Origin: an uncultured Mucilaginibacter sp. | Lineage (GTDB): Bacteria > Bacteroidota > Bacteroidia > Sphingobacteriales > Sphingobacteriaceae | Direction: 5' to 3' | DNA: 6,633 bases | NCBI GenBank assembly: GCA_946479225.1 | Contig: CAMLFI010000144.1 | Span: 1-6,633, forward strand | In this document: positions 1 through 5,921 of the stretch, in pieces | How positions within the stretch are numbered: position 1 is the first letter of the stretch | Layout: each line of letters begins with the position of its first letter | Translations under genes and position numbers: made by a program | The notes under the pieces: model-generated | Told to the model about the DNA's origin: nothing | Database searches by the model: none | Seen by the model: the letters and a program-made list of their open reading frames with translations, nothing else

Positions 1-14
1 AAAGTGATCCAAAC

Positions 15-198
15 TGATCCAAAAAAAGGCAAAAAATCGCCATTTTTAGCCTTTCGCAATATGCTTATAATCACCAATTTACAACCAATCTACAGTTAAT
101 CTTCCTGACGAATAAGTGGTTTCACTTAAAATATCTAACTGTTTAATATTCAATAAATTACCAATTTAATTTTTTGGCAACGCCTTTTTTTTGGATCA
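15..198. repeat. Long inverted repeat with nested stems (184 bp)
   Basis: TGATCC-A7-GGC at 15-30 is the reverse complement of GCC-T8-GGATCA at 182-198, apart from one extra T. Inside are two more inverted pairs, ACAGTTA (92-98) with TAACTGT (136-142), and TAAGTG (113-118) with CACTTA (123-128), so the whole segment could fold as nested stems. The left arm also takes part in the local terminator hairpin at 21-54, so the two folds exclude each other. No protein is encoded. It could be a small non-autonomous element, a folded 3' untranslated RNA, or chance pairing in AT-rich DNA. No target duplication can be judged because the left flank is at the window edge. Confidence 0.35.
21..54 (-). terminator. 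Rho-independent terminator candidate, minus strand
   Basis: Positions 25-30 (AAAGGC) pair with 49-54 (GCCTTT). After one A-A mismatch, 32-37 (AAAAAT) pair with 42-47 (ATTTTT) around the four-base loop 38-41. Read on the minus strand, the stem runs straight into a seven-T tract (complement of 21-27), the classic intrinsic terminator layout. On the plus strand no T-run follows, so it probably works only leftward. It lies about 250 bases beyond the recG stop, so it could be the final terminator of the operon, or serve another unit whose remainder is outside the window. Confidence 0.55.
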
Positions 199-224
199 CC
201 TGTAAATTCCTCGTAAAATAAGGC

Positions 225-292
225 TGTCATCCTGAGTTTGTCGAAGGACACGCGTAAAAGCCCGTCCGCCATAGTTCGACAGGCACCATGAC
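225..292. repeat. Interspersed palindromic repeat (GTCATCCTGAG type)
   Basis: The left arm at 225-248 reads TGTCATCCTGAG followed by TTTGTCGAAGGA. The right arm at 275-292 reads TTCGACAGGCACCATGAC and is an imperfect reverse complement: 236-245 pair with 275-284 (two G-U pairs), and 226-230 with 288-292. Sequences of the form GTCATCCTGAGC-TTGTCGAAGGA are, from memory, frequent intergenic repeats in Bacteroidota genomes. This copy starts 11 bases past the recG stop, so on the minus strand it would form a hairpin at the mRNA 3' end. A related copy lies at 5924-5955. Copy number cannot be tested here. Confidence 0.55.
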
Positions 293-303
293 TTTCACTT
301 TTC

Positions 304-2412
304 CTAAGATATCTTATCCCAACTCAATCCCGAATGTTTAGATTGAAACATCTGGTTGAGTACCTGATTTTCGGGCGCGGCTAATTGCGGGTCTTTTGCA
401 AAAACATCCTCAACAAATTTTCTTATTTGTATTAACAGCTCCTGATCGGTGGTTAGATCAGCCACTTTAAGATCAAGCAGCCCGCTTTGTTGTGTACCTT
501 CTATATTACCGGGGCCACGCAGTTTAAGGTCAGTTTCGGATATTTCGAAACCGTTATTGGTTTTAACCATAGTGTTTAGTCTCACCCGGCCATCAGGGCT
601 TAGTTTATCCTTGCTCAGTAACAGGCAATAACTTTGCTCGGCGCCACGACCAACTCTGCCACGCAACTGGTGCAATTGTGAAAGGCCAAAGCGCTCGGCA
701 TTTTCAATGATCATTACCGAAGCATTTGGTACGTTTACGCCCACCTCAATAACCGTAGTAGCCACCATTATTTGTGTTTGGCCCTTTACGAACCGCTGCA
801 TCTCCGCTTCTTTTTCAGCCGCCTTTAATTTACCATGCACTATGCTGATGTGATATTGTGGCAGCGGAAACTCGCGCCTCATTATTTCTATGCCATCCTC
901 CAGGTTTTTAAGGTCGAGTTTTTCGCTCTCTTTTATCAATGGGTAAACCACATATACTTGCCGTCCTTTGGCTATCTCCTGTTTCATAAAACCAAACATA
1001 CGCAGGCGCTGACTTTCGTAAAAATGCAAGGTTTCAATAGGTTTACGGCCTGCCGGCAACTCATCAATAACCGATACATCCAGATCGCCATAAAGCGTCA
1101 TCGCCAATGTACGGGGGATAGGTGTGGCAGTCATCACCAGGATATGCGGTGGTATGATATTTTTACGCCACAGCTTGGCTCGCTGCTCCACGCCAAAACG
1201 GTGCTGCTCATCGATAACTACAAAGCCCAGGTTTTTGTATTGCACCTTATCCTCAATAAGCGCGTGCGTACCTATCAGTATTTTAAGTTCACCACTTTCC
1301 AGCCGCTCATGCAATACGCGTCTGGCCTTTTGCGATGTTGAGCCGGTAAGCAATGCTATCTCCAAAAAGTCATCGCCAATAACACTCTTAATAGTCTGAT
1401 AATGCTGATTAGCCAATATCTCGGTAGGTGCCATAATACAGGTTTGGAAACCGTTATCAATAGCTATGAGCATGCTCATTAATGCCACAATGGTTTTACC
1501 ACTGCCTACATCGCCCTGTAATAAGCGGTTCATTTGTATGCCGCGCTGGGTATCCTGACGAATCTCTTTCAGCACCCGTTTTTGAGCATTGGTTAGCTCA
1601 AAGGGCAATTTATGCTGATAGAACTCATTAAAATAAGTGCCAACCTTATCAAATATGTTCCCTTTAAATTTTTGCACCCGCAGCAGCTTGGTGCGCAATA
1701 GTTTTAACTGCAAAACAAAAAGTTCTTCAAATTTAAGCCGATGCTGGGCCTCTGCTAATTTAACGGCGTCTTCGGGGAAATGGATATTGCGGTAAGCATC
1801 CGCCCGGCCCATCAGTTTAAACCGGTTTAAAATATAAAGCGGCAGGTTTTCAGTTAGGCTATTGCCATGTTGCTCAATTACCGAGGCAACTAATTTTTGC
1901 AGCCCCTTACTATCCAGCGAAAATTGCTTTAGCTTTTCGGTAGAGCTGTAAACAGGTTGTAAGGTAAGATTGCCTTTGCGTTTTATTACTTCGGGCGAGT
2001 AAAGGTCCGTTTCCGGATGCGACATCTGCACCTTCCCATTGAAGGACCCCGGCTTGCCAAACAACACATAAGCCTTGCCGGGTATTAGTGCTTTATCTAT
2101 CCATTTTATACCCTGAAACCAAACCAGTTCCATTATCCCGGTATCATCTTGCACTATGGCCACCAAACGCTTGGTGTGTTTTTCTCCCAATACTTCTTTA
2201 CGAAGCAGCCGGGCTATCACCTGCACATAAGGCAGGTCATCATTAATGTCTTTTATTTTATAAAAGCGCGTGCGGTCAATGTGCCTGAACGGGAAATGCT
2301 TCAGCAGATCATCAAAAGTATAAATGGCCAGCTCTTTTTTCAGCACTTCGGCGCGGGCAGCGCCAACGCCTTTTAAATACTCAACAGGAGTTTGTAATGC
2401 CTGGCCGTTCAA
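304..2412 (-). CDS. recG: ATP-dependent DNA helicase RecG
   Basis: RecG is a double-stranded DNA translocase that remodels stalled replication forks and branch-migrates Holliday junctions in the cytoplasm. The 702 residues match the usual family length. Order of parts: N-terminal wedge/OB-fold region (about 60-150), then the superfamily 2 motor. Visible motifs are Walker A GDVGSGKT (300-307), motif Ia APTEILANQ (about 328-336), the DEQH box (401-404), TATPIPRT (428-435), VIEVGVNVP (554-562), the arginine-finger motif QLRGRVGRG (582-590) and GTQQSG (639-644) near the C-terminal TRG region. The start is a TTG. It is the only plausible one, because in-frame TGA and TAG codons lie just upstream and the next residues (TPVEYLKGVG) already belong to the conserved family start. 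It sits 12 bases after the ridA stop, so it is almost certainly co-transcribed as the last gene of the DUF6728-ridA-recG unit. Identity is firm. Confidence 0.97.
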   Translation of the reverse strand: MNGQALQTPVEYLKGVGAARAEVLKKELAIYTFDDLLKHFPFRHIDRTRFYKIKDINDDLPYVQVIARLLRKEVLGEKHTKRLVAIVQDDTGIMELVWFQGIKWIDKALIPGKAYVLFGKPGSFNGKVQMSHPETDLYSPEVIKRKGNLTLQPVYSSTEKLKQFSLDSKGLQKLVASVIEQHGNSLTENLPLYILNRFKLMGRADAYRNIHFPEDAVKLAEAQHRLKFEELFVLQLKLLRTKLLRVQKFKGNIFDKVGTYFNEFYQHKLPFELTNAQKRVLKEIRQDTQRGIQMNRLLQGDVGSGKTIVALMSMLIAIDNGFQTCIMAPTEILANQHYQTIKSVIGDDFLEIALLTGSTSQKARRVLHERLESGELKILIGTHALIEDKVQYKNLGFVVIDEQHRFGVEQRAKLWRKNIIPPHILVMTATPIPRTLAMTLYGDLDVSVIDELPAGRKPIETLHFYESQRLRMFGFMKQEIAKGRQVYVVYPLIKESEKLDLKNLEDGIEIMRREFPLPQYHISIVHGKLKAAEKEAEMQRFVKGQTQIMVATTVIEVGVNVPNASVMIIENAERFGLSQLHQLRGRVGRGAEQSYCLLLSKDKLSPDGRVRLNTMVKTNNGFEISETDLKLRGPGNIEGTQQSGLLDLKVADLTTDQELLIQIRKFVEDVFAKDPQLAAPENQVLNQMFQSKHSGLSWDKIS

Positions 2413-2424
2413 GATGTGCGCCTA

Positions 2425-2805
2425 TCAGGGTTTTGCTGCTATAACAGATATTTCTACACTAACGCCCTTAGGCAGCGCAGCTGCTTGCACGGTTTCTCTC
2501 GCCGGGAATTTATCAGTAAAGTAGGTACCATAAACTTCGTTCACTTCGGCAAAGTCGGCCATATTCTTTAAAAATATGGTAGTTTTTACTATGTCATCGA
2601 AATCAGCGCCGGCAGCAGACAAAATTGCGCCGATGTTTTCCATCACTAAATGTGTGGCCGATGTTATATTATCGGTAACCAACTCATTTGTAAACGGGTG
2701 CAAAGGTATTTGACCTGAAACAAATATAAGGTTACCGGCTATTATGGCCTGGCTATATGGTCCTATCGGTGGTGGGGCGTCGGTTGTGTTGACTACGGTT
2801 TTCAT
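2425..2805 (-). CDS. ridA: RidA family enamine/imine deaminase
   Basis: RidA (YjgF/YER057c/UK114 family) is a small cytosolic trimer that hydrolyses reactive 2-aminoacrylate-type enamines and imines released by PLP enzymes such as threonine dehydratase, giving a 2-ketoacid and ammonia. The 126 residues match the family length. Seen in the sequence: IGPYSQA (14-20) with the conserved Tyr17, VSGQIP (29-34), and the C-terminal signature with PARETV (101-106), whose Arg103 aligns with the substrate-carboxylate-binding Arg105 of E. coli RidA. Glu118 in VEIS aligns with Glu120. These residues suggest an active deaminase. The ATG at 2805 is chosen because MKTVVNTTDAPPPIGPYSQA is the normal family start. 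An upstream in-frame ATG at 2868 would add 21 residues unlike the family and overlap the small gene before it. The gene lies between the DUF6728-like gene (26 bases upstream) and recG (12 bases downstream). Confidence 0.95.
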   Translation of the reverse strand: MKTVVNTTDAPPPIGPYSQAIIAGNLIFVSGQIPLHPFTNELVTDNITSATHLVMENIGAILSAAGADFDDIVKTTIFLKNMADFAEVNEVYGTYFTDKFPARETVQAAALPKGVSVEISVIAAKP

Positions 2806-2831
2806 GTTTATAAATATAGGGAATGCTGAGA

Positions 2832-2975
2832 TTATTTTTTTAGTACAAACCACTGTAGTAATTTCCATACAATGCCGCCAAGGAACATTATTATTGCTGT
2901 TGCATTAATAATGTGCATTATTTTGAGGTTGATGTTGTTGGGTCTATTGGGATCTTTTTTTCTAAAAAAATACAT
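2832..2975 (-). CDS. Small membrane protein, DUF6728-like (47 aa)
   Basis: A 47-codon frame starts at the ATG whose first base is at 2975 and ends at a TAA. The N-terminus is basic and polar (MYFFRKKDPNRPNN), followed by one hydrophobic stretch at about 22-44 (IINATAIIMFLGGIVWKLLQ and on) and a Lys-Lys tail. That pattern is a single-pass inner-membrane protein. From memory it resembles the Bacteroidota family DUF6728, whose members are about 50 residues with a similar start; the name is tentative and no function is known. Support for a real gene: a TAAATTTG -7 element lies 5 bases upstream of the ATG, the gene fits exactly between the ompA terminator and ridA, and the next gene starts 26 bases after its stop. 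It appears to be the first gene of the ridA-recG operon. I infer no function. Confidence 0.75.
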   Translation of the reverse strand: MYFFRKKDPNRPNNINLKIMHIINATAIIMFLGGIVWKLLQWFVLKK

Positions 2976-2980
2976 AAAAG

Positions 2981-2988
2981 CAAATTTA
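2981..2988 (-). promoter_or_regulatory. -7 promoter element for the DUF6728-ridA-recG operon
   Basis: On the minus strand this reads TAAATTTG, an exact match to the Bacteroidota -7 consensus TAnnTTTG. A TTTG that could be the -33 element lies 25 bases further upstream (ending at 3014, inside the T-tract of the ompA terminator), a little longer than usual spacing. Only 5 bases separate the element from the ATG at 2975, so the transcript would begin at or within a few bases of the start codon. Confidence 0.5.
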
Positions 2989-3014
2989 CAATATTTTTAG
3001 GCGAAGTTTAATGC

Positions 3015-3050
3015 AAAAAAAGAAGGCTTTCCAATAAGGAAAGCCTTCTT
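3015..3050 (-). terminator. Strong rho-independent terminator of ompA
   Basis: Positions 3020-3032 pair perfectly with 3038-3050, giving a 13-bp stem containing GAAGGCTTTCC and a five-base loop (3033-3037). On the minus strand the stem ends in a run of seven T (complement of 3015-3021). It begins 22 bases after the ompA stop codon and separates that gene from the ridA-recG operon. It is the clearest terminator in the window. No T-run follows on the plus strand. Confidence 0.92.
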
Positions 3051-3072
3051 AATATTTAAACTGAATCAGATA

Positions 3073-4422
3073 TTATTTTCTGAATTGAACACGACGGTTT
3101 AATACACGTCCTTCTTCAGTTGAGTTATCAGCAATTGGCTGAGTTTCGCCGAAAGCTTTAACAGTTACTTTGCTTGCTGCAACACCAGAGTTAACTAAGT
3201 AAGTTTTTACTGAGTTAGCACGGTCTCTTGATAATTTCAAGTTGTGAGCAGCAGTACCTTCAGATGATGCAAAACCTTGTACTTCAACAGCAGAACCAGA
3301 AGTTCTCAGATCAGCAGAAGTTGCATCAAGCACAGGGTAAGAAGAAGTTCTTAATACTGAGCTATCAAATTCAAACTGAATATTGCTATAAGCAGCAGCA
3401 CCAGCTGTAGCAGCAGCAGCAACAGGCTCTGGTTTAGGGAACACAATTGGGCAACCTGAACCATCAACAGGGGTAGTACCTGCAGGCGTACCTGGGCATT
3501 TGTCAAATTGATCAGCAACACCGTCACCGTCAGAATCTTTTTTCAGGTCGTTAACAGCGTTTTCAACATTGGTAACACGGCCTTTTAAAGCTTCAACTTC
3601 ACGACGTAAAGCTGCATCGTACAACTCGTCATACATCAAAGCTACAGGGTTGGTAAACTCTAAGCTTGGTTTTTCGTTTCCACCGAAAGTGTACTCTAAA
3701 CCACCGTAACCATATGAGTAACGGTCTTTAGTAGGATAGCTTCTGCGAACAGCGTCAAAGTTATCACCATCAACAAAGTTTTGGGTATAACCTAAGTTTA
3801 AAGCTAATACTTCGTTTAGTTTAAATTTCAAACCAACACCTACCGGAATTACTAATTCGGTAACGCGGTTAGGATATTCCTGATTTAAAGGAGTACCTGG
3901 AGGCGGCTGGTAAGCAACCATTGTAGGTTTGTAATTGATAAGGTTCCAACCGGCTTTACCATAAAGAAGAATAGCATTTTCGCGTTTCAGGAAGTTGATG
4001 TTAGCGATGTTGATAATACCATTTAAACCGTACTGGATAAAGTTAGTAGAAAAGCTAACAAAACGGTTGCCTGTTACGCCATCACCAACAAACGGAGCAC
4101 TACCTGCGTCACCGGCAACTTTACCACCGGTAACAGATGCCTCAACAGAAAATGCATGGCTTAGTTGTTTTCTTAACGAAACACCATAACCCAAATTAAC
4201 TTTGTTGCCATTAAAGTCGCTTGAACCGCCTGTGAAAAGCATAGGGGAGGTTACACCGACGTTAACGCCAACAGACCATGTACTGTACTGCCCCGGGCCG
4301 CCAAACAATTTGGGAGTCGAGGTGGTCGATCCGGTTGCGGTGGTTTGGGCGTTAACAGCACCCGCTACCAACAGCGACGCAAACGAGAAAGCGACTGTCT
4401 TTTTTAATGTAGAATAGTTCAT
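3073..4422 (-). CDS. OmpA-family outer-membrane protein with TSP3 segment
   Basis: This is an outer-membrane beta-barrel protein that anchors the outer membrane to peptidoglycan. The 449 residues show, in order: a signal peptide (1-25, KK then a hydrophobic core, likely cut at VNA|QTT); a barrel domain of alternating beta-like segments (about 45-247, ending LEYTFGG); a short heptad-like stretch with coiled-coil potential (about 273-295); a thrombospondin type-3 calcium-binding segment DSDGDGVADQFDKCPGT (296-312); an Ala/Pro linker (about 329-344); and a C-terminal OmpA domain (about 347-449) with FEFDSS, LSRDRANSV (397-405) and GRVLNRRVQF. In the peptidoglycan motif the position of E. coli Asp271 is Ser386, while the matching Arg (Arg401) is kept. 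The ATG at 4422 gives a proper signal peptide. Body codons are strongly A/T-ended, as expected for an abundant protein. It is a single-gene unit with its own promoter and terminator. Whether it should be called ompA or oprF cannot be decided, so no symbol is given. Confidence 0.93.
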   Translation of the reverse strand: MNYSTLKKTVAFSFASLLVAGAVNAQTTATGSTTSTPKLFGGPGQYSTWSVGVNVGVTSPMLFTGGSSDFNGNKVNLGYGVSLRKQLSHAFSVEASVTGGKVAGDAGSAPFVGDGVTGNRFVSFSTNFIQYGLNGIINIANINFLKRENAILLYGKAGWNLINYKPTMVAYQPPPGTPLNQEYPNRVTELVIPVGVGLKFKLNEVLALNLGYTQNFVDGDNFDAVRRSYPTKDRYSYGYGGLEYTFGGNEKPSLEFTNPVALMYDELYDAALRREVEALKGRVTNVENAVNDLKKDSDGDGVADQFDKCPGTPAGTTPVDGSGCPIVFPKPEPVAAAATAGAAAYSNIQFEFDSSVLRTSSYPVLDATSADLRTSGSAVEVQGFASSEGTAAHNLKLSRDRANSVKTYLVNSGVAASKVTVKAFGETQPIADNSTEEGRVLNRRVQFRK

Positions 4423-4449
4423 AAGTTTTAAGATTAAACAATTTTTTAA

Positions 4450-4483
4450 TTGTGATTTTTTTCAAAAATAGTAATTATGTTTG
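4450..4483 (+). promoter_or_regulatory. Promoter candidate for pepP
   Basis: Plus-strand TATGTTTG (4476-4483) matches TAnnTTTG, with TTG (4450-4452) 23 bases upstream. Transcription would start near 4488-4490, leaving a leader of roughly 85-90 bases before the pepP ATG. No closer match to the consensus was found between 4484 and 4575. The element overlaps the oppositely directed ompA promoter, so both cannot easily be occupied at once. Confidence 0.4.
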
Positions 4484-4497
4484 AAACGATTACCAAA
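4463..4497 (-). promoter_or_regulatory. Promoter candidate for the OmpA-family gene
   Basis: Minus-strand TATTTTTG (4470-4463) matches the Bacteroidota -7 consensus TAnnTTTG, and TTTG (4497-4494) lies 23 bases upstream as a -33 element, at the long end of accepted spacing. It would give an A/T-rich leader of about 35 bases. That leader includes a small 6-bp stem (ACAATT/AATTGT, 4438-4453). No Shine-Dalgarno sequence is seen before the ATG; TAAAACTT precedes it, which fits initiation in this phylum. Confidence 0.5.
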
Positions 4498-4575
4498 TAC
4501 TGTTCCAAAAATTACAAATAATAACACAAATAAATGAAAAATGTTGTATAAATAGTACACATTCCAATTATACGT

Positions 4576-5865
4576 ATGAAATATCTTCCAGTTGATAATA
4601 ATTTATTTACAAATAATAGAAAAAGTTTCGTTTCACGAATAAAACCGCTGTCTATAGCGCTTTTTTATTCTAATGACGAATTCCCGCGTAGCGGAGATCA
4701 AGCGTTTTTATTTAAGCAAAACCCTGACTTTTTTTATTTATCGGGGATAGATCAGGAGCAGAGTATATTGTTGCTTTTTCCGGATTGTCCTAATCCACTA
4801 TACAAAGAAGTACTTTTTTTAAGACAAACCAGCGAACACATTGCAGTTTGGGAGGGACACAAGTACACCAAAGACGAGGCAAGACAGGCGTCGGGAATAC
4901 AAAATATTTATTGGTTAAGTGATTTTGATAATATTTTACATAGTATTATTAATTACGCTGAAAATATTTATATCAATACCAACGAGAATGACCGCTATGC
5001 ACACACGGTTCCATATCGCGATATAAGAATGCTTGAAGACCTCCGCAGAAAATACCCTTTGCATCACTATGAGCGGTCGGCACTTATTATGCGCGATTTG
5101 CGTGTTATAAAATCAGAACCGGAGATACAATTGACCAGAAAAGCCTGCGCCATTACCCGCGATGCTTTTATAAGGGTACTTAAATTTGTAAAGCCGGGTG
5201 TAGCAGAATACGAGATTGAAGCCGAGGTGATACATGAGTTTATCAGGCAGCGGGCAACCGGGCACGCCTATAACCCTATTATAGCGTCCGGAAAAAATGC
5301 CATAGTGCTGCATTATGTAGACAATAACCAGGTTTGTAACGATGGTGATGTGATATTATTTGATTTTGGTGCTGAATATGGCAACTATAATGCTGATATG
5401 AGCCGGTCAATACCTGTTAATGGCCGCTTTACTCCGCGACAGCGCCAGGTATACGATGCTGTTTTACGTGTTATGCGCGCAGCAACTCAAATGATTGTGG
5501 AGGGTGCTGTTTGGAGCGAGTATCATGACGAGGTTGGAAAAATAATGACAAGCGAACTGATTGGCTTGGGTTTATTAACCAAGCATGACGTAGAAAAGCA
5601 GGACCCGAAATTACCCGCTTATAAAAAATACTTTATGCACGGCACATCGCACCATTTAGGTTTGGATGTGCACGATTTTGCCAGCCGCTATAAATCTTTT
5701 GAAGTAGGTAACCTGCTTACCTGCGAACCGGGCATATATATTCCCGCCGAAGGCCTGGGTATTCGTTTGGAAAATAATATACTGATAACCAAAGGCGGTA
5801 ATATTGACCTTATGGCTGATATCCCGGTTGAGGCGGAGGAGATTGAAGAGATAATGAATAGTTAA
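4576..5865 (+). CDS. pepP: Xaa-Pro aminopeptidase (M24B)
   Basis: This is a cytosolic di-metal (usually manganese) aminopeptidase that removes an N-terminal residue preceding proline. The 429 residues match full-length PepP. The N-terminal AMP_N domain covers about 5-140 (YSNDE, FYLSGIDQE), and the pita-bread catalytic domain about 175-425. All five metal ligands are visible: Asp263 (LFDFGAEYG), Asp274 (NADMSRS), His359 (in HGTSHHLGLDVHDF), Glu384 (LTCEPGIYIP) and Glu399 (GIRLENN). His246 (VLHYVDNN) and His366 match catalytic-site histidines His243 and His361 of the E. coli enzyme, so activity is expected. The ATG at 4576 fits the family start (MKYLPVDNNLF). The gene stands alone, divergent from the OmpA gene and convergent with meaB. 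The AMP_N half is clearly richer in A+T than the catalytic half. Confidence 0.95.
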   Translation: MKYLPVDNNLFTNNRKSFVSRIKPLSIALFYSNDEFPRSGDQAFLFKQNPDFFYLSGIDQEQSILLLFPDCPNPLYKEVLFLRQTSEHIAVWEGHKYTKDEARQASGIQNIYWLSDFDNILHSIINYAENIYINTNENDRYAHTVPYRDIRMLEDLRRKYPLHHYERSALIMRDLRVIKSEPEIQLTRKACAITRDAFIRVLKFVKPGVAEYEIEAEVIHEFIRQRATGHAYNPIIASGKNAIVLHYVDNNQVCNDGDVILFDFGAEYGNYNADMSRSIPVNGRFTPRQRQVYDAVLRVMRAATQMIVEGAVWSEYHDEVGKIMTSELIGLGLLTKHDVEKQDPKLPAYKKYFMHGTSHHLGLDVHDFASRYKSFEVGNLLTCEPGIYIPAEGLGIRLENNILITKGGNIDLMADIPVEAEEIEEIMNS

Positions 5866-5868
5866 GGG

Positions 5869-5897
5869 ATTTCGAATTTCGAATATTCGATTTCGGA
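5869..5897. repeat. TTTCGAA-type tract
   Basis: Immediately after the pepP stop the sequence repeats the unit TTTCGAA/TTTCGGA with small changes (ATTTCGAATTTCGAATATTC, then GATTTCGG). It contains the perfect 12-base palindrome TCGAATATTCGA (5879-5890). No coding potential is seen. Its role is unknown; similar filler occurs between genes in this phylum as far as I recall, and it may simply be degenerate repeat DNA. Confidence 0.4.
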
Positions 5898-5921
5898 TTT
5901 AAGTTTCATTTATAAAAAGGA

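Larger units (their letters stand above)
1..303. other. Non-coding region downstream of recG
   Basis: No believable gene lies in this 303-base stretch on either strand. Open frames are very short (for example a 12-codon frame from the ATG at 60) and carry no recognisable protein. The stretch is AT-rich and holds three structured items described separately: a minus-strand terminator hairpin at 21-54, an inverted repeat spanning 15-198, and an interspersed palindromic repeat at 225-292. It also has a tandem TGATCCAAA (5-13 and 15-23) and a direct repeat ACCAATTTA (73-81 and 160-168). It most likely acts as the 3' untranslated and termination region of the recG operon, plus repeat DNA. Confidence 0.7.

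Noticed and set aside
15..198. Insertion sequence or CRISPR array
   Set aside because: No transposase frame and no regularly spaced direct repeats with spacers; the short direct repeats (TGATCCAAA, ACCAATTTA) are too few and too short.
296..326. Multiple TSP3 calcium repeats in the OmpA protein (residue range)
   Set aside because: Only one DSDGDGVADQFDKC unit followed by a Cys-containing tail is present, so it is described as a single short segment rather than a repeat array.
835..1341. Long plus-strand open frame opposite recG (168 codons)
   Set aside because: It lies antisense to well-conserved RecG motor motifs, its translation has no recognisable domain, and such shadows are common opposite long genes.
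2149..2376. Small plus-strand frame opposite the recG N-terminus
   Set aside because: Antisense to a conserved part of RecG, with no promoter-like element or protein family resemblance.
2806..2868. Upstream in-frame ATG giving ridA a 21-residue N-terminal extension
   Set aside because: The extension is unlike RidA N-termini, the family start is reproduced exactly from 2805, and the extra bases lie largely within the 47-codon gene in another frame.
3228..3410. Gln-rich plus-strand frame opposite the OmpA domain
   Set aside because: It is explained by Ala codons and A/T-ended codon bias of the OmpA gene read backwards; no start context or family similarity.
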